In this document: in pieces, positions 16,095 to 19,006 of the stretch
Position numbering within the stretch: position 1 is the stretch's first letter
How the letters are laid out: the number at the start of each line of letters is the position of its first letter
Source: DATKMS01 sp041497995
Lineage (GTDB): Bacteria; Desulfobacterota; Binatia; HRBIN30
Length of the DNA: 19,006 nucleotides
Direction of reading: 5' to 3'
NCBI GenBank assembly: GCA_041497995.1
Contig: JBGQHM010000084.1
Coordinates: forward strand, 1 to 19,006
Translations under genes and position numbers: made by a program
The notes under the pieces: model-generated
What the model was told of the DNA's origin: nothing
What the model saw: only the letters and a program-made list of their open reading frames with translations
Databases searched by the model: none

Positions 16095-16173
16095 AATCAC
16101 GAAAGCACGAAATAGCGAAACCACGAAAAGGAATCTGCATCTCGTGTTTTCGAGCTTTCGGGGTTTCGTGATT
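16095..16173. repeat. 79-bp inverted repeat of CACGAAAN units between atpG and atpD
   Basis: The left arm (16095-16126) and right arm (16142-16173) are reverse complements at 26 of 32 positions without gaps, starting with a perfect ten-base match (AATCACGAAA/TTTCGTGATT). Each arm is itself four units of exactly eight bases: on the plus strand CACGAAAG, CACGAAAT, AGCGAAAC, CACGAAAA from 16098, and on the minus strand CACGAAAC, CCCGAAAG, CTCGAAAA, CACGAGAT from 16170. It is richer in A/T than its surroundings and breaks the compact spacing of the operon. It is probably a mobile or palindromic intergenic repeat; the RNA would fold into a long imperfect hairpin. The rest of the 213-bp gap shows a TACACT -10-like box (16234-16239) without a matching -35. 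Confidence 0.75.
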
Positions 16174-16266
16174 CTCTGTGGCTCGGAGATGGTCGCTGTT
16201 CTTTGAACATCATGCTGCGAATTTCTGAGACGGTACACTAGAACAACGCATACAGAGGCATTCACT

Positions 16267-17673
16267 ATGAGCATGGGCAAGATCACACAGGTCATCGGTC
16301 CGGTTGTAGACGTCGAGTTCCCCGACGGCTCGCTGCCGCCGATCTACAACGCGTTGCGCATCTCCAACCCCGCCATCAGCAGTCAGGCGTGGAACCTCGT
16401 CGTCGAGGTGGCGCAGCACCTGGGCGAGCGCACTGTGCGCTGCATCGCCATGGACTCCAGCGAAGGCTTAGTGCGCGGCATGGAAGTGCAGGACACCGGT
16501 GATTTCATCAAGGTTCCGGTGGGCCCGCAGACGCTCGGCCGCATCATCAACGTGATCGGCGAGCCGGTGGACGAAGCCGGGCCGGTTGAGGGGACGGCCT
16601 ACTACCCGATTCACCGCGAGCCACCTGCGTTCGTCGATCAAGCCACCGAGGTGCAGGCGTTCGAAACCGGCATCAAGGTGGTGGACCTGCTCACACCGTA
16701 CTCGCGCGGCGGCAAGATCGGCCTCTTCGGCGGCGCCGGTGTCGGCAAGACCGTCTTCATCCTGGAGCTGATCCACAACATCGCCACCCACCACGGCGGC
16801 TACTCGGTCTTCGGCGGCGTCGGCGAGCGTACGCGTGAGGGTAACGACCTGTGGCTCGAAATGCGCGAATCGGGCGTCATCTCGAAGACCGCGCTGGTCT
16901 ATGGCCAGATGAACGAGACGCCGGGTGCGCGCGCCCGCGTCGGCCTCACCGCTGTGACCGCGGCGGAGTACTTCCGCGATGAAGAGGGGAAAGACGTCCT
17001 GCTCTTCATCGACAACATCTTCCGCTTCACGCAAGCCAACTCGGAAGTGTCGGCTTTGCTCGGCCGTATGCCGTCAGCCGTCGGTTACCAGCCGACGCTG
17101 TCTACCGACATGGGTGAGTTGCAGGAGCGCATCACCACGACAAAGAAAGGCTCGATCACCTCGGTGCAGGCCATCTACGTGCCCGCCGACGACCTCACCG
17201 ATCCGGCGCCGGCAACGACGTTCGCGCATCTCGATGCGACCACCGTGCTGTCGCGTCCGCTGACCGAAATCGGCATCTACCCTGCGGTCGATCCGCTCGA
17301 CTCCACATCGCGGATTCTCGATCCGAACATCGTCGGCCAGGAGCACTACCACGTTGCGCGCGCGGTGCAGGAAGTGTTGCAGCGTTACAAGGATCTCCAA
17401 GACATCATCGCCATCCTCGGGATGGACGAGCTCTCCGAAGAGGACAAGCTGATCGTCTCACGCGCGCGCAAGGTGCAGAAGTTCCTGTCGCAACCGATGA
17501 ACGTGGCCGAGGCCTTCACCAACGTCAAAGGGGCCTACGTGAAGCTGCCGGAAACCATCCGCGCCTTCAAAGAGATCATCGACGGCAAGCACGACAGTAT
17601 CCCGGAGCAGGCCTTCTACATGGTCGGCACCATCGAAGACGTCATGGAGAAGGCGAAGAAGCTCGCCGCGTAG
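16267..17673 (+). CDS. atpD: ATP synthase F1 subunit beta
   Basis: Beta carries the catalytic sites for ATP synthesis. The 468-residue product has MGKITQVIGPVVDVEFPDGSLPPIYNAL at the N-terminus and Walker A GGAGVGKT at 155-162. GERTREGNDLWLEM carries the catalytic glutamate region, and VLLFIDNIFRFTQANSEVSALLGRMPSAVGYQPTL the Walker B and catch-loop region. PAVDPLDSTSRIL is the alpha/beta signature, and DELSEED at 387-393 is the epsilon/gamma contact loop. The ATG at 16267 is followed two codons later by a second ATG; AGAGGC lies a suitable distance upstream. It is separated from atpG by 213 bases and from atpC by 56 bases, and each gap holds a repeat-like element, which is unusual in this operon. 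Confidence 0.98.
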   Translation: MSMGKITQVIGPVVDVEFPDGSLPPIYNALRISNPAISSQAWNLVVEVAQHLGERTVRCIAMDSSEGLVRGMEVQDTGDFIKVPVGPQTLGRIINVIGEPVDEAGPVEGTAYYPIHREPPAFVDQATEVQAFETGIKVVDLLTPYSRGGKIGLFGGAGVGKTVFILELIHNIATHHGGYSVFGGVGERTREGNDLWLEMRESGVISKTALVYGQMNETPGARARVGLTAVTAAEYFRDEEGKDVLLFIDNIFRFTQANSEVSALLGRMPSAVGYQPTLSTDMGELQERITTTKKGSITSVQAIYVPADDLTDPAPATTFAHLDATTVLSRPLTEIGIYPAVDPLDSTSRILDPNIVGQEHYHVARAVQEVLQRYKDLQDIIAILGMDELSEEDKLIVSRARKVQKFLSQPMNVAEAFTNVKGAYVKLPETIRAFKEIIDGKHDSIPEQAFYMVGTIEDVMEKAKKLAA

Positions 17674-17697
17674 AGAGACGATGCAGTGTCCTGTAGC

Positions 17698-17716
17698 GGC
17701 GGGTTTCAAACCCGCC
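17698..17716. repeat. 19-bp perfect palindrome (REP-like) before atpC
   Basis: GGCGGGTTTCAAACCCGCC consists of two nine-base arms around a single C. It lies in the 56-bp gap between atpD and atpC and ends 13 bases before the atpC ATG, where the ribosome binding site would be. As RNA it could form a stem of eight pairs with a three-base loop. I recall very similar GCGGGTTT(C/G)AAACCCGC palindromes as dispersed intergenic repeats in environmental genomes, but cannot check it here. Confidence 0.7.
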
Positions 17717-17729
17717 TCCGGATTCGAAT

Positions 17730-18140
17730 ATGCGCGATGCATTTGATCTCAGAGTCGTCACCCCGCGCCGCTTGCTCCTCGAAGAGCAAGTACGCGAAGT
17801 CACCGCGCCAGGCACGGTCGGCGAGTTCGGCGTCCTCCCGGATCACATCACGTTCCTCACCTCGCTGGAGATCGGCACGATGAGCTACCGCGACGCCGGC
17901 GGTACGCATCGCCTAGCGATCCGCGGCGGCTTCGCCGAGGTGCTCAACAACGTGATGACCGTCCTGGCCGACGACGCCGCGTTCGCGGAAGACATCGACT
18001 CGGCAGCCGCGCGCGCCGAGCTGCAGGATGCCGACGCCAAGCTCCGGGGACTCTCACCATTGGATGAAACCTACGCAGCCATCGACGCCAATCGCCGCTG
18101 GGCGCAGGCCCGGATTGACACGGCCAGCGCCGGACGCTGA
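17730..18140 (+). CDS. atpC: ATP synthase F1 subunit epsilon
   Basis: Epsilon sits on the rotor, couples gamma to the c-ring and inhibits ATP hydrolysis. The 136-residue product begins DLRVVTPRRLLLEEQVREVTAPGTVGEFGVLPDH, the hallmark of the N-terminal beta-sandwich. It continues with RLAIRGGFAEVLNNVMTVLADDAAFAEDID and ends with a helical hairpin (AARAELQDADAKLRGL, NRRWAQARID). The ATG at 17730 gives the normal N-terminus, but I see no Shine-Dalgarno sequence. A palindrome occupies the region just upstream. It is the last atp gene here. Genes for subunits a and c (atpB, atpE) are not in the window. The next gene is convergent, 28 bases away. Confidence 0.96.
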   Translation: MRDAFDLRVVTPRRLLLEEQVREVTAPGTVGEFGVLPDHITFLTSLEIGTMSYRDAGGTHRLAIRGGFAEVLNNVMTVLADDAAFAEDIDSAAARAELQDADAKLRGLSPLDETYAAIDANRRWAQARIDTASAGR

Positions 18141-18168
18141 TCCCGTTTTGCGGCGCTGCCCCTACCCG

Positions 18169-19006
18169 CTACGCCGCCGCGCGACGCCGCACACCTTCCA
18201 GAACTGAGACCAGCTCGTCGACCTGGGCCGAGTCAAACAACCCGTCGACGCCCAGAGGACTGAAATCGGTGTAGGGCGATTCGTACAGCAGCTTGGCGTC
18301 CATGGAGCCGTGCTCCGTGAGGTGGTTGATGATGAAGTCGAGGAACTCGATCTGATCCGACCGCAACGCTTTGCCCGCCATGAAACCGGCGAGGGCACCC
18401 TTGGCTGCCTCGCGATCCAGCCCCACCAACGAGCGGACGAAGAGACCCAGACCGTGGTTCTCTTCCTTCGCACGCCGCACGTCTTTGACAGCGCCGATGC
18501 CGCTCTCCACAAGCATTCGTTCAAGCTCGGCGAGATCGAATGTTGTCAGCGCAGTGTTTGTTCGCAGTTTGTGAATTGCGATGTGCTCCTCGTGTGCTTT
18601 CAGAAACTGTCTGGCCTTGGCGCGGAACCGCTCGTAGCTGTCCCGCGTGGCGAACCCCGGCAACTCCACCGCCGTGTCGCCGCCCATCTCGTCTTCGAAG
18701 TCTGTGTAGATTGGCTCGCGCTGCTTCTTCTCGATGAGCTTCACCAGCGACCGCAGCCGTTTGCGGACGATCTCCAGCATCGGCGTGGTCACGTCCAGCC
18801 ACCACTCGTCGGCCTGGATATCTTGGATGAGCTGAAGCTGCTGCTGGACGAGCGGGATGCTCGCCTTTTCCTCGAGCAATCCGGCGATGCCCTTTACCTG
18901 GTCGCGTAGCCGTTCGAAGGCAGGCTCAGCTCGCAAGACGGCGAGTTGCAGATTGAGGAGCAGGAGATCGAAGCGTTTGGCTTCTTCGTCCTCGGCCTCG
19001 CGCTCC
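18169..19006 (-). CDS. hsdR: Type I restriction enzyme R subunit, C-terminal part (5' end outside window)
   Basis: The minus-strand frame is open from the window edge to a TAG at 18171-18169, giving 278 visible residues and no true start; the TTG at 18936 is internal. The text EEAKRFDLLLLNLQLAVLRAEP, then FERLRDQVKGIAGLLEEKASIP, then RFRAKARQFLKAHEEHIAIHKL, then GLFVRSLVGLDREAAKGALAGF, then QIEFLDFIINHLTEHGSMDA matches from memory the C-terminal (EcoEI R type) domain of HsdR. That domain follows the nuclease and DEAD-type helicase domains and helps assemble the R subunit on the HsdMS methylase. HsdR translocates and cuts DNA unmethylated at the recognition site. The motor and nuclease parts would lie to the right of the window. 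The gene is convergent with atpC, 28 bases away. Whether the locus is intact, with hsdM and hsdS, cannot be seen. Confidence 0.85.
   Translation of the reverse strand, partial: EREAEDEEAKRFDLLLLNLQLAVLRAEPAFERLRDQVKGIAGLLEEKASIPLVQQQLQLIQDIQADEWWLDVTTPMLEIVRKRLRSLVKLIEKKQREPIYTDFEDEMGGDTAVELPGFATRDSYERFRAKARQFLKAHEEHIAIHKLRTNTALTTFDLAELERMLVESGIGAVKDVRRAKEENHGLGLFVRSLVGLDREAAKGALAGFMAGKALRSDQIEFLDFIINHLTEHGSMDAKLLYESPYTDFSPLGVDGLFDSAQVDELVSVLEGVRRRAAA

Noticed and set aside
16203..16239. Possible promoter for atpD (TTGAAC with TACACT)
   Set aside because: The spacing between the two boxes is 25 bases, far from the 16-18 needed, and no other -35 fits.

Overview
The window is a dense, GC-rich bacterial chromosome segment. 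It carries the conserved origin-proximal housekeeping block (rpmH-rnpA-yidD-yidC-khpB-mnmE-mnmG-rsmG-parA-parB), then a bactofilin gene, then most of an F-type ATP synthase operon. Three features fit a deltaproteobacterial-grade organism (Desulfobacterota, Myxococcota or Binatota-like) better than an enteric or Gram-positive one: the order parA-parB-bactofilin-atp, the presence of both b' and b stator genes, and an ATP synthase locus without subunits a and c. The YidC has a large periplasmic domain after its first membrane segment, so the cell is Gram-negative. Genus or phylum cannot be fixed from the sequence alone. No dnaA, dnaN or convincing oriC is present, so the origin itself lies elsewhere.

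Layout. Positions 1-834 (minus strand) hold an ECF-type sigma factor with a SnoaL/NTF2-like C-terminal domain, cut by the left edge. It is divergent from gpsA (963-1967), which is followed by a small protein with two identical-spacing Cys3His motifs (2026-2277). A sigma70-like promoter (2300-2329) and a GC-rich leader precede rpmH (2438-2596). From rpmH to rsmG (9594) the genes are tightly packed and often overlap; they serve the ribosome, RNase P, membrane protein insertion, an RNA-binding protein, and tRNA/rRNA modification. Two perfect 16-bp parS sites lie in the gaps before mnmG and before parA, so parA, parB and their centromere sites are together. A strong TTGACA-N17-TATAAG promoter separates parB from the bactofilin gene (11439-11960). 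The genes for b', b, delta, alpha, gamma, beta and epsilon then run to 18140. At the right edge, in convergent orientation, is the C-terminal part of a type I restriction enzyme R subunit (hsdR, 18169-19006).

Most of the window is conventional core biology. The less ordinary signals are small. One is a 79-bp inverted repeat between atpG and atpD, built of 8-bp CACGAAAN units. Another is a 19-bp palindrome placed where the atpC ribosome binding site should be, so atpD is bracketed by two repeat-like elements. The rpmH leader has five alternating complementary C- and G-blocks, and the rnpA frame stays open through the whole of rpmH, as described for Thermus. The parS site directly before mnmG can be read as an N-terminal extension of that protein. 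I found no tRNA, rRNA, CRISPR array, transposase or clear Rho-independent terminator, and no gene-free stretch longer than about 215 bases.
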